A stretch of 64,000 bases of DNA, taken from Tritrichomonas musculus (Eukaryota; Parabasalia; Tritrichomonadida; Tritrichomonadidae). Each line of letters starts with the position of its first letter. Position 1 is the stretch's first letter. The position numbers and the translations under genes were made by a program. The stretch is from NCBI GenBank assembly GCA_039105265.1, contig JAPFFF010000062.1:62001-126000 (forward strand), written 5' to 3'. Positions 52,535 to 62,469 of this stretch are shown piece by piece. The notes under the pieces were generated by a model. It saw only the letters and a list, made by a program, of their open reading frames with translations. It was not told where the DNA came from and searched no databases.

Positions 52535-53614
52535 TGTGTACAAGGTGATCATTTCCCATGATTTTATATAATTATTATTGTTTTTAAATATAATATATAT
52601 ATTAATAAATATATATAATATAATAATAAAAAAGTATTCTTTTTATTTTAGGATAAAAGTAAATTTATATTTATTGTTATTTGAATTCAATATAATCGTA
52701 TAATTTTAAAATGACGATTATTAATGATTATTTATTCACCATATAATATCGGTTATGTAATAAGGTGAATATTTAATCTTATATTAATCGTTATAACGGA
52801 TTTCATTTTACTCAAGGTTAATTATTCACCTTTATATAATCAAAATAACGGATTTTTTTTTACTCGAGGTTAATTATTGACTATAATATTATCGAAATAA
52901 CGACTTTTATTTTACTCGAGGCTAATTTTTAACCATCATTCTATCGTAATAACGACTTTTATTTTACTCGAGGCGAATTATTAACCATATATTTATCTGA
53001 AATATTATTTTTTTGAACTTTATTTATCTTCATATTTTCTGAAATATATATGATTAATATTTTTTATTAAATTAAAATAAGAATATAAAGATATATTTAT
53101 TTATATAATATATATTTAATTCTTAAAAACACCAAGATAATTAAATTTATTTTTAAAAAATCAAAATTTTTAAGTATTTCTCTAAAAATACCGAATAATT
53201 ATTTAATATAATAATTAATCGCATATTAAATAATATGAATAAATTAAAAATATAAAAATATAATATAAATATTTGGGAAATACCAAGATATTGTTTTAAT
53301 TAATAAAAAATACTTCATTCATGAATATATTATCATGTTCCTTTAATATAAATAAAACAACTCATAAAATAAAATTTATATAATATGAAATATATATATT
53401 AAAAAAATAAATTGAAATATCCTCATATTAAACAAATGATCAATAATATTTCTGTTCTGAAAAATTAATGATAGAAAGATAAAACTATAAAAAATAAAAG
53501 CTATACATGATCTACATCATCATAATAATTATATCTTAAAACAATTTTACACTTTTTCCTATTAAATTTTCAAAATAAAATTTTCGCATTAATTGTAAAC
53601 GGACCTTGTACACA
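52535..53614. mobile_element. Element J (1080 bp, TA-flanked) with internal minisatellite
   Basis: Ends TGTGTACAAGGT / ACCTTGTACACA flanked by TA (52533-52534, 53615-53616), and outside those by poly-A tracts. No coding capacity. The interior carries a 52-bp tandem repeat. Confidence 0.75.
52787..52994 (+). repeat. 52-bp tandem repeat, 4 copies, inside J
   Basis: Units start ATCG(A/T)(A/T)ATAACG and contain TTTTACTCGAGG. Four copies of exactly 52 bp, with later copies most similar to each other. A diverged fifth unit precedes them. Confidence 0.8.
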
Positions 53615-53651
53615 TATAAAATAAAAAAAAAAAAAAAAAAAAAAAAACATA

Positions 53652-55115
53652 TAGTTGGTGGACATAATTATGTTTTTGGGACATAATCATGTTTGCTCAA
53701 CTTTTTGAATGGTACACAAAAATAAAACACATTTTTCTCAATACTTTTTAAAGATAATTTGATAATATTATATGTTTTATTAATGTATTTTATGTACATC
53801 ATTATTTAATTAAATGAACTATTATATTTTTGATTTATATGAAATTTTGCCATTAATGTAAAAAAAAAGTCAAAATTCTTATTTTATTCTCAATAATTGA
53901 AACTTGGGATTTAATAATAATATCATTAATTCATAATCAGTAATGATATAATTTTATCAGATAATTGATATCTAAAAACTTTCATATAAGAAAATTTTGA
54001 TGCACAAAATAAAGTTAAAAATCATATCACTTTTTTGTTTTTTTCCAATAAAAAATAAAAACTTTTAAATTTTTATTTAAATATTTGATATAATGCATAT
54101 AGTATAATGATATTGAAAGAATAAAATTGGCGGTTCTACTCAAGATCTATTACCTTAATGAAAAAGAGTAACTTCTGAAATAACTTAAAAAGACTTTCAA
54201 TTTTAGACATTGAGAAATTATTTTCATTATTTTAATAGTTCTTCTATACTTACCTAATATTTATTGATTAATTGCTATTTTTAATGCTATTATAATAGAA
54301 AAAATAAAAAAGTGAAATTTGTATATTTCTTAGAAAAACCTGAAATCTTGATGGGCAACAATGATTTTTAGAGGATTAATAATATATTTCATTGTATGTG
54401 TTATCAAATAATGAAATTCTGAAATCATATCAATTATGCATGAGTGATTTATGAATGATTTTGAATGAAAAAAAGAAAAATGAAATTTTTCCAAGATTGA
54501 TTCTTTTTCAACCATATTATTATATTTAATATATTATATGAATCATATAGATGGTTAATACTGCATCTAATTTGAAATAAAATAAACTCATTTTTCAAAA
54601 TTTGTAATTTTGTATGAATGATTTTTGTCATATTTTGAAAACACTTTTTCTTTTTATATAATTATTATTTCAATAAATTTTTTTCTAAAATATAATATAT
54701 ACATTATATTCTAAAATAATAACAATGTTAGAGCAAATTAAAACAACCTTTTTTTTATGGTAAAAGTATGAAATGTGATATGAAATGAGTTTTTTGAGTA
54801 GTGAAATGAAAATGAAACCATTTTTTCTAATTATCTATTTTATTTCAATAAATAATAATGATACATTTTAATTATAGATAAAAAGTAAATTATAATTTTT
54901 TTCAAATAATAAAAAAATATTCAGAAATTAAAAATTCGATATCATATTTTTGATCAAATTTAGTTTGATAAAAGTGAATGAAAATCTGGGAATAGAATGT
55001 ATCCAATATGATATTAATTGTTCTACAATTGTTTTTTTAAAAGTCCAATTTGAATATATAGAAATGATGTGAAAACATAATTATGTCTCTAAAACAGAAT
55101 TATGTCCACCAACTA
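53652..55115. mobile_element. TA-flanked MITE, copy 2 (1464 bp)
   Basis: Same length, orientation and terminal repeats as 666-2129, with scattered single-base differences. Flanking TA at 53650-53651 and 55116-55117. It lies next to element J, separated by an A tract. The minus-strand 60-61-codon frames shared by both copies differ by a few residues and carry no recognisable domain. Confidence 0.9.
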
Positions 55116-55390
55116 TATATTTGAATTATAATGATAGTCATAGTTAAAAGAATTAAATATTATTTATCTATTATGTTAATATTTTAATTTCTAATAAATA
55201 TTAAATAATCGAATTTGCACTATTTTATAAGATTTTATTTCAATATTAAATAAAATTTGTTTATATGAAAACCTTTGTGAAGTGAAATAAATCTTTAAAA
55301 AAATAATAAATAATAATAAAATAAGGCTAAAAATTATTTTTTTATAGTATATATTATTCATTATTATTTATTACTATATTGATGATTGAA

Positions 55391-55869
55391 TAGACTTGTG
55401 CAAAGTCCTGGACAAAAGGACTAAACAAACTTAGTTAATTTAAAAAACATTTTTATCTTTGAATTAAGGGCACATATTTGATATTTTTATTATATTTTTG
55501 TTTTAAAAAAATGCGTTAATATAATTTTTGATATTTTTTGTTTAAAATATGCTTTTATTAAAATACGAAAATAATTATATGTTGATCAGTTAATTCTGCC
55601 CGAAAGTTTTTAATTCTCATTAAAACGGATAACTTCATATATAAGTTATAAAATCAGTAAAAAATTAAGTGAACAATCTTTTTTTATTTATATATTTATA
55701 GATTTTTAAAAAAATCCATATTAAAAGGAAAAGTTGAATATATAGTTTTTTTCAATAAAATTTAATATGTCATTTTTTTTTCTTAAAAAAAAAAAATGGT
55801 CCTGACAAAGTCCTAAGTCCTGCGGTTGTCCTTGAAAAGTTTTATTGTCCTGGACTTTGCACAAGTCTA
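55391..55869. mobile_element. Element K (479 bp, hAT-like MITE, perfect 8-bp TSD)
   Basis: Ends TAGACTTGTGCAAAGTCC / GGACTTTGCACAAGTCTA, flanked by TGATTGAA (55383-55390, 55870-55877). The 8-bp duplication and TAG start fit the hAT superfamily. Internal GTCCT motifs repeat. Non-coding. Confidence 0.88.
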
Positions 55870-55877
55870 TGATTGAA

Positions 55878-56160
55878 AAAACTCCATGAATTTTTTGTTC
55901 ATTTTTTAAAATATTTGACATACTTTTTTTTTAAGCTTTTTTTTTCACAGCAATTATCACATTATTCATTAGTCTTAATTATAATATTGTACAGCAGATT
56001 ATAAAGTTTCTATTAATATTAATTTTATTATCATATCATTAAAACTCATTGAATAATAAAAAATTCACGAACTTAATGTCCACCCTATAGAATCCAGAAT
56101 TGATATATGAAAATTTTAAAATGAATTCTATAACTTACCTTAGTACTTTCAATAGTTTAT
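55878..56160. other. AT-rich region upstream of truncated DUF3447 relic
   Basis: Nothing recognised. The N-terminal half expected for a DUF3447 gene is not found here. Confidence 0.4.
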
Positions 56161-57180
56161 TTGATTTTGAATTATGAAAATATCTTATTTGTTGAACAAT
56201 ATTATCTTTATCTGTTTATTCAAAAAGATTCAATTGAGGATTTTGTTATTTATATGAATCGAACTAATACATCAGTGAATTCCAAAATTATTCCATCAAT
56301 TTTTGAAACAAATCAATTTATAATCAAAAATAATTTATCTTTAATTGAATATGCTGCCTTTTATGGATCAATTCAAATTTTTCAATATTTCAAATACAAT
56401 TGTACCGATTTGTTTTCAAATTTATGGATTTCTTCAATTCATGGTGCAAATCCAGAAATTATTCATATTCTTGAAGAATATAATTTCCAACAAAAAAACT
56501 CATATCAAGAGTATTACAATGAAGCAATTAAATGCCATCATAATAATATTGCTGTTTACATCAAAGAAAATTTAATGGATGAAAAAGATATTAATGAAAC
56601 ATCGATTAGTGAAAAAATATTTAAATCAAGAAATTATACTTTTTCCCCAAAGAATTATAACGAAAAACATATTGTAAAATTTCTGTGCAAATACAATTAT
56701 GTAAAACTTGTAAAAATTTTAATTGAAACCTAAAACTTAGATAAAGATATACTAATTGCTGTTCTATGACTGATTTTTAATGAAGTTTCATTAATTTTAT
56801 TACTTATGAAAAATCAATATCATGAATTACAAAAACTTATGTTGTGCTGTATGGAATAATAAAGTTGAAATTGTTGAATTATTATTGTCGCAACCTGAGA
56901 TACATTTTGGAGTTTACCTTTTCTATAATTGCGATAGTTTGAAATGAATATCACTCAGTTCTACAATTACATCAATAAAACTAAAAGCATTTTATAGTTG
57001 TTCATTATTAACTGAAGTAATAATTCCTTCATCTGTTACTATAATTAGAGAATCAGCTTTTGAGTATTGTATATCATTGAAATGTATTACAATTCCTCCT
57101 TCTGTTACTAAAATTGATGTGTCAGCTTTTGAGTCTTGCACATCATTGAAACACATTACAATTCTTTCTTCAGTATATAA
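56161..57180 (+). pseudogene. 5'-truncated DUF3447/ankyrin/BspA-LRR gene relic
   Basis: The open block 56218-56733 matches only the second half of the DUF3447 unit (DSIEDFVIYMNRTN, LIEYAAFYGSIQIFQYFK, SSIHGANPEIIHILEEYN, AIKCHHNNIAVYIKEN) and stops at 56731-56733. The TTG-initiated frame from 56161 has no proper start, and about 200 N-terminal residues are missing relative to its paralogues. Further on are an ankyrin remnant (about 56830-56915, LCCAVWNNKVEIVELLLSQ) and about two to three BspA-like LRRs (56985-57172, IIPSSVTIIRESAFEYC and IPPSVTKIDVSAFESC). The order equals that of the 47757-50129 gene, so it is a decayed paralogue. Confidence 0.7.
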
Positions 57181-57425
57181 ATGAGCTATTATATATTTAT
57201 GTTCATAATATAAAAATGTTTCATTTATTGTGGCTTTAATTATTTGAAATATTTACAAGAAATAAAGTAATCAAAATATATATTTATTAATCGGCAAATA
57301 TATTAATAATTAACTAGTATTATTTATATTAAATTAGTTATATAATATTAAAAAAACTTGTTAAAAAATTATATTATCCTTAATATAAAATTTTAATCCG
57401 TAAATTTTATGTACTGCAACTCTTT
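57180..57425 (+). repeat. Dispersed copy of X-core segment (cf. 16090-16335)
   Basis: About 245 bp align collinearly and in the same orientation with 16090-16335 (shared blocks such as TTGAAATATTTACAA, AATATATTAATAATTAAC and TTTTAATCCGTAAATT), with many substitutions and small indels. It is a fragment of an X-related element lying between two ankyrin genes. Confidence 0.75.
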
Positions 57426-57509
57426 TTTAATTGTCAAAATAAAAATAATTTTAAGGGCCAATGAAAATCACCTAAAAAATTTTTTAAAATTTCCTAAACA
57501 TTTTCGAAC

Positions 57510-59912
57510 ATGGATCTTCAAGGATATCTAAATATAACGAGTGAATTTCAAAATATTTTTCTCCAATATCTCGATACAGAGAATGATGATCAAGAGAACT
57601 ACCAAAATCTAATCAAATTATTTTCAGACAAAAAAATTAAAGAAAATAAGAATCTCTTAACATTGGTGATTCATATACTAGCAAAGATAATAGATTTTCA
57701 TTATCGAAAAAATAATTTTTTTGACAAAATTTTCAATATTATTCTCTATCTCAAAGATGATCTGAAGAAAAACTATTCAAAGACCGAAATTTATGATTTT
57801 TTTAAATTGAATAAATGTGTTCTTCGTTTCCTTTCAGATGAAAAAATCATAACTTATAAACAATCAGAAGTTAAGATCATTAAAGAAGGCAATAAATATT
57901 TTATTCCAGAATATAAAGAATCTCGCTTACTTCAATTGATTCAACAAGATGATATTCGAGGTTTTATAACCTATATCAATACAAATTCCATCCAATTAGA
58001 AAAAGGTATTAAGAGATCTCCTAAAAGAGAAACGAATTTATTTTTAATTCAAGAACTAGAACATGCCATTGAAGGACAATCACTTTATCCAAGTCCAATT
58101 GAGTATGCTGCTTTTTTTGGCTCAATAAAAATATTTATTTATTTGCTCTCAAAAAGTTTAGTTTACGGAAGAATTTGGCTTTACGCAATTCATGGACGTA
58201 AGCCAGAAATAATCCACAAACTTGAAGATGACAATATCGAACCAGAAAATGTTGCTGTATGCTTCAAGTTTGCAATTGATTGCTATCACAATGAATTGGC
58301 AGATTATTTGTTGTTCAATTACTTTGGAAATAAAAATGAAATTTCAATAGACGAACTGTGCTTAAAAAATTATAATTTTGATATGATCAGAAATAGTATT
58401 TTGAATTCTGACGATTTCTATATGTTCTGTAAATATGGCCACTTTTTCTTAGCAAATCACTTTTTGAATCAAAATAAAAAAATTGCGAATTTGAGAACAA
58501 AATTCAATAGCTTCGATATATCGTTAGGAAAACCAGTCGAAAAAGAAAAAACTCCGTTGTTCATTGCTTGTAAAAAAGGAAATTACGATATTGTTCAATT
58601 ATTGCTTGAATGCGATATCATTGACGTTAATATGAAGTCAATATTGAGGAATAAGCCTAATAAAAAAGAGTTTACACCATTAATTGCAGCTATATCACAG
58701 GATAATTTGAAAATTATTAAACTTTTGCTTGATCATAAAAATATTGATATTAATATGAAATCAACTGATGGAAAAGATGAGTTCACACCATTACATTATG
58801 CAATTAAAAACAATAAAATTGATGCTGTTCAATTATTGTTGAAAAGAAATGAAATTAATATCAATCTTACATCATTGGAATTTGAAATAAGAGATGGTCA
58901 ATACACGACACAAGTCTACAACAATATTACACCATTATATTTGGCAGTTAAATTGGGAAACATTGAAATTGTGAAATTATTACTTGAAAATAAAAATATT
59001 GATATAAATGCTTTTTCAAGTAGTAGAATTCCTCGGTATTCTCTTTCTGAGCAAACAGCTTTATATGAAGCTATTTCTATCCATAATATTGAAATTGTTA
59101 AATTACTTATTTCACATGAAAAAATCGATTTTAATATGATATCAAAAACAACATATAACAACAAAATAATTGAGGCACAATCGGTTTTCGATATTCCATT
59201 TTTTTTCCGAGATCGAGATATCATGAAATTATTTTTGAATACTGGCAAAATTAATGTTAATACTAAAGTAAAGAAACCTTTAGCTTTTCCAGAAAAAGAT
59301 ATCTGGGATGAGGACGAAAATGAAATGTATAAATCACGAGCAAGAAGAAATTTAAATGGTTATTCGCAACCAAACAAGAAGACCATTAGTGAAAAGACAC
59401 TTTTATTTATCGCCATTGAATTAAATGATGCTGATCTAGTTTCCTATTTACTTAAGAATAAAAATATTAACGTTAATCTGAAGTCAATGACTAAAAGTTA
59501 CATATTTTACATTAATAGAGAGAAAGAAGAAATCGAAGAAAAGAATTTGATGATTGTTACACCGTTATATTTTGCCGTTGAAAAAGGATCGTATGAAATT
59601 GTCAAGCTGTTGTTGAATCATAAAAAAATCGATGTTAATATGAAGTCAATAAAATATTCATTCCGATCTCAAAAGAAATTTGATGCAGAAGCACAACAGC
59701 AGGAAGAAGAAGAAGATATAATAGAAGAAGATGATAATGAAGAAACAGCATTGCATAACGCAGTGAAAAAAGGTGACGTGAATATTGTGAAATTATTGTT
59801 GAAGAATAAGAATATTGATGTATATGAGACAGATAGTCAAGGAAGAGAACCAGCAGAATTTTGCACCGATGAATTATCAATATTATTTGATCAATTCTAT
59901 GATGATTATTAA
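57510..59912 (+). CDS. DUF3447 - ankyrin-repeat protein (intact)
   Basis: 800 residues, ATG 57510. Residues ~1-280 form the DUF3447 unit (MDLQGYLNITSEFQNIFLQY; PIEYAAFFGSIKIFIYLL; LYAIHGRKPEIIHKLEDD; AIDCYHNELADYLL). From ~345 to 795 there are about eight ankyrin repeats with TPLxxAxxxGxxxIVxLLL patterns separated by long variable loops, including an acidic one (EEEEDIIEEDDNEE, ~730-745). No signal peptide or membrane span, so a cytosolic interaction protein is likely. It shows what an uninterrupted member looks like: the loops where the 43444 gene has spacers are simply coding here. The family is expanded in trichomonads; its function is unknown. Confidence 0.9.
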   Translation: MDLQGYLNITSEFQNIFLQYLDTENDDQENYQNLIKLFSDKKIKENKNLLTLVIHILAKIIDFHYRKNNFFDKIFNIILYLKDDLKKNYSKTEIYDFFKLNKCVLRFLSDEKIITYKQSEVKIIKEGNKYFIPEYKESRLLQLIQQDDIRGFITYINTNSIQLEKGIKRSPKRETNLFLIQELEHAIEGQSLYPSPIEYAAFFGSIKIFIYLLSKSLVYGRIWLYAIHGRKPEIIHKLEDDNIEPENVAVCFKFAIDCYHNELADYLLFNYFGNKNEISIDELCLKNYNFDMIRNSILNSDDFYMFCKYGHFFLANHFLNQNKKIANLRTKFNSFDISLGKPVEKEKTPLFIACKKGNYDIVQLLLECDIIDVNMKSILRNKPNKKEFTPLIAAISQDNLKIIKLLLDHKNIDINMKSTDGKDEFTPLHYAIKNNKIDAVQLLLKRNEININLTSLEFEIRDGQYTTQVYNNITPLYLAVKLGNIEIVKLLLENKNIDINAFSSSRIPRYSLSEQTALYEAISIHNIEIVKLLISHEKIDFNMISKTTYNNKIIEAQSVFDIPFFFRDRDIMKLFLNTGKINVNTKVKKPLAFPEKDIWDEDENEMYKSRARRNLNGYSQPNKKTISEKTLLFIAIELNDADLVSYLLKNKNINVNLKSMTKSYIFYINREKEEIEEKNLMIVTPLYFAVEKGSYEIVKLLLNHKKIDVNMKSIKYSFRSQKKFDAEAQQQEEEEDIIEEDDNEETALHNAVKKGDVNIVKLLLKNKNIDVYETDSQGREPAEFCTDELSILFDQFYDDY

Positions 59913-60091
59913 AATCTACTTTAACGATGCGATATTTAGATCCTTTTTTTTTTTTTTTTTTTTAATATAAGTTTTTAATAGTGTTGCTAATTGCTGTATA
60001 ACCAAAAGATATTTGATATTCCAAGATAAAAACTGAGTTTGTATTTTAAAAGTTTCTATTATTAAACATTTTCGGTATATTTTTTTAGTTA
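59913..60091. other. Intergenic AT-rich spacer
   Basis: 3' flank of the ankyrin gene with a T tract at 59944-59963. Nothing else. Confidence 0.4.
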
Positions 60092-60355
60092 TTAAATTTG
60101 ATTTTTAGACAGATAATCAACAATATGTTTAAATTTCTTTTCTTTCATATTGTTAAATGCTGCTTTATAAGAATATTCATCAAAGCAAGAAAATAATAAG
60201 GGAACATTAAGCATTGAAAAAAATTATTTCATTTACCCATATTTTAGTCATTACAACCTTTTATTAATTGGTTTAAAATTGCTTCCACTTCCAATAAGTG
60301 CATGATTGATACCTTCATAATGCATACCAAAATAATATATAGCAAAATACAAAAC
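60092..60355 (-). pseudogene. Unidentified gene relic
   Basis: The minus strand shows two protein-like pieces: YYFGMHYEGINHALIGSGSN (about 60260-60345) and, after stops, a 40-codon stretch from ATG at about 60214 ending in YLSKNQI at TAA 60092-60094 (DEYSYKAAFNNMKEKKF). Composition is coding-like but no family is recognised. Confidence 0.35.
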
Positions 60356-60636
60356 ACATTTTCAGGAATGGTTCATATAAGCTATTTATATCACGGTTTG
60401 AAACTTGTTACCTAGTTAAATTTTGATTTTTTTACATCAATTTTCATGTAAAATTATTATCAAATTTGCGTGAAAACCAATATAAATAATTCTGCTTTAA
60501 AATATTTACAAAATAATTGATTTTTACATTAATTTTCATAAAATATACAACAAATATATTTATTTTTTTGCTATATAACCATATTTTTCAAAATTATTTC
60601 TTTGACCAAATAAATATTTCAATAAAAAATTTATAA
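60356..60636. other. Upstream region of F5/8-type-C gene
   Basis: AT-rich; no defined element recognised. Confidence 0.4.
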
Positions 60637-62043
60637 ATGGAGCAAAACATGACATATAAAACGCCTACAGCAAACTTGAGACGAATATTTGAAGACGATA
60701 ACAGTGACAATTTCAAGATAATTTTAAAATTTGGAAATAAAAATTCACAATCTAATTTAAAGCAAAACAAAAACACAAATAAAATTGAGATTAATACCAC
60801 TATTAATAGAGCTCGAGTTATATCAAAAAATATCAACCATATTTATTTAGTTGACCCAACTGTTGATAAATATGAAATTAAATTTCCCACAAATTGCAAC
60901 AGAACAGCAGAATATCCAAAAAAAATTCGACAACTCTTTCGAAAATTACTTAATTCGATCTTAGAAGAAGTTACGATCAATGAAGAAGATCATCAAGATT
61001 TCACCAGATTATTGATTCATCTTGGAGAAAAAAATATAACTGCCATCAACAATATTGGTGATGCTATGTCATTATTATTTACAAAATTTCATGATGAATC
61101 AATTTTGTATCTATCTTCACGATTGAAAGAATTCATTTCGAAAAAGAGCATTGAAAAAATTGAGAGGGAGACCGTTTACGAAATCATAGATACATATTTT
61201 GAGAATTGTTCAAGAAGAAGAGGCAACAAAAAATCCAATAAAGAAGAAGTTGAAGAAATATTCGAAGAAATGAAGAAAAAAATCAACGACCACAGAATTG
61301 TGATCCACTTTTTGATTGGACTTGAGAAATGTGACATGAACGATAGCATGATTGAGTACTTGTATGAGCATCTTGATGATGACATAGTTGAGTGTGAAAT
61401 GAGTCGATTAATCTCGATTGTTCGTCAACATTATTTTGAAATTGAAACGACCAAAAAACCTGTCAAAAAAGAAGGTGAAATTGAGGTCAATTTTGAAGGA
61501 GATGAACTGAAAGGGATCTGCAATTACCTCAAGAGTAACAAAGGTAAAACTGTTGGCAAAGATACCAACTTGATGCTTTCTGGCGGAGGCTGGATTAGTC
61601 CTTCAAATCCACTCACAAATTTGATCAAGTACAACGAAGACGAAATTGACGATTACTTCGACAATTACTGCGAATTTAATCCAGTTAGATCTCAAAGTGA
61701 GGGCTGGATTGAATTTGACTTTTGTAAACAAAAAGTGTGCTTGTCTTCTTACACAATCAGGTCAAATGACGGAGACCCAAATTCAGACCTGCACCCGAAG
61801 TCGTGGCGAATTGTCGGATCAAACAACAAGAAAAGCTGGGACGTCATTGACAATAGGAGAAATAATGCCGCTCTTAACGGTTCCAACAGACAGCATCGGT
61901 TTGAATGCACCGGAAACAATAAAAATTATTATCGCTATATAAGATACGTTCAAGAAGATGCATGGATCAATGATTCACGCAAATACAACATCTGCCTGAC
62001 TTGCTTCGAATTATTTGGTTCAATTTCTACTTCAAAAGAATGA
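60637..62043 (+). CDS. F5/8 type C (discoidin-like) domain protein with BTB/BACK-like N-terminal half
   Basis: 468 residues, ATG 60637. Residues ~75-270 are helical and charged with the feel of the BTB/BACK-like region common in trichomonad proteins (FPTNCNRTAEYPKKIRQLF; LSSRLKEFISKKSIEKIERE). This is an inference, not a firm match. Residues ~285-465 form a galactose-binding-like F5/8 type C domain: LMLSGGGWISPSNPLTNLIK, WIEFDFCKQKVCLSSYTIRS, HPKSWRIVGSNNKKSWDVID, YRYIRYVQ..., ending LTCFELFGSI. No signal peptide, so probably intracellular. Codon use becomes GC-richer from about 61480 to 62010, i.e. exactly over the F5/8 domain. Confidence 0.8.
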   Translation: MEQNMTYKTPTANLRRIFEDDNSDNFKIILKFGNKNSQSNLKQNKNTNKIEINTTINRARVISKNINHIYLVDPTVDKYEIKFPTNCNRTAEYPKKIRQLFRKLLNSILEEVTINEEDHQDFTRLLIHLGEKNITAINNIGDAMSLLFTKFHDESILYLSSRLKEFISKKSIEKIERETVYEIIDTYFENCSRRRGNKKSNKEEVEEIFEEMKKKINDHRIVIHFLIGLEKCDMNDSMIEYLYEHLDDDIVECEMSRLISIVRQHYFEIETTKKPVKKEGEIEVNFEGDELKGICNYLKSNKGKTVGKDTNLMLSGGGWISPSNPLTNLIKYNEDEIDDYFDNYCEFNPVRSQSEGWIEFDFCKQKVCLSSYTIRSNDGDPNSDLHPKSWRIVGSNNKKSWDVIDNRRNNAALNGSNRQHRFECTGNNKNYYRYIRYVQEDAWINDSRKYNICLTCFELFGSISTSKE

Positions 62044-62469
62044 TGAAATTAATCGTTTGAATAAAATATTAAATTAAAAAAAATGTCTTGAATATACTTT
62101 TTTTTTTTTTAAGCTGAAATCAAAAAATGTCTCAGATAAACTTTATTCTCATAAAGTCCTCAGAAAAAATTGATAAATACTGAGTAAATTAAGAAAGTGC
62201 CTGATTTAAATTTTTACATAAATCTAAATTTTACATCAAAAATATGATGTTATCAACTTTTTCCGCAGGACAGACATCAATCCAAATACTATTGATGTTT
62301 TTGAAAGAATACAAATCTGATTTTACTTAGTATTTTTAATAATTGGTGGCTCTTTTTATAAAGTCGCATAATTTTTACATTTGCTTTTATTTGGTGGAAA
62401 ATATATAAAGGCTTATTTTTAATTGGCCATTTTGGAAACTTTTTGAATGCTTTATTTTCAAAAAAATTA
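62044..62469. other. Intergenic region
   Basis: AT-rich leader before the terminal open frame, with a T tract at 62099-62111. An in-frame TAA at about 62357-62359 limits the next frame's 5' extension. Confidence 0.45.
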
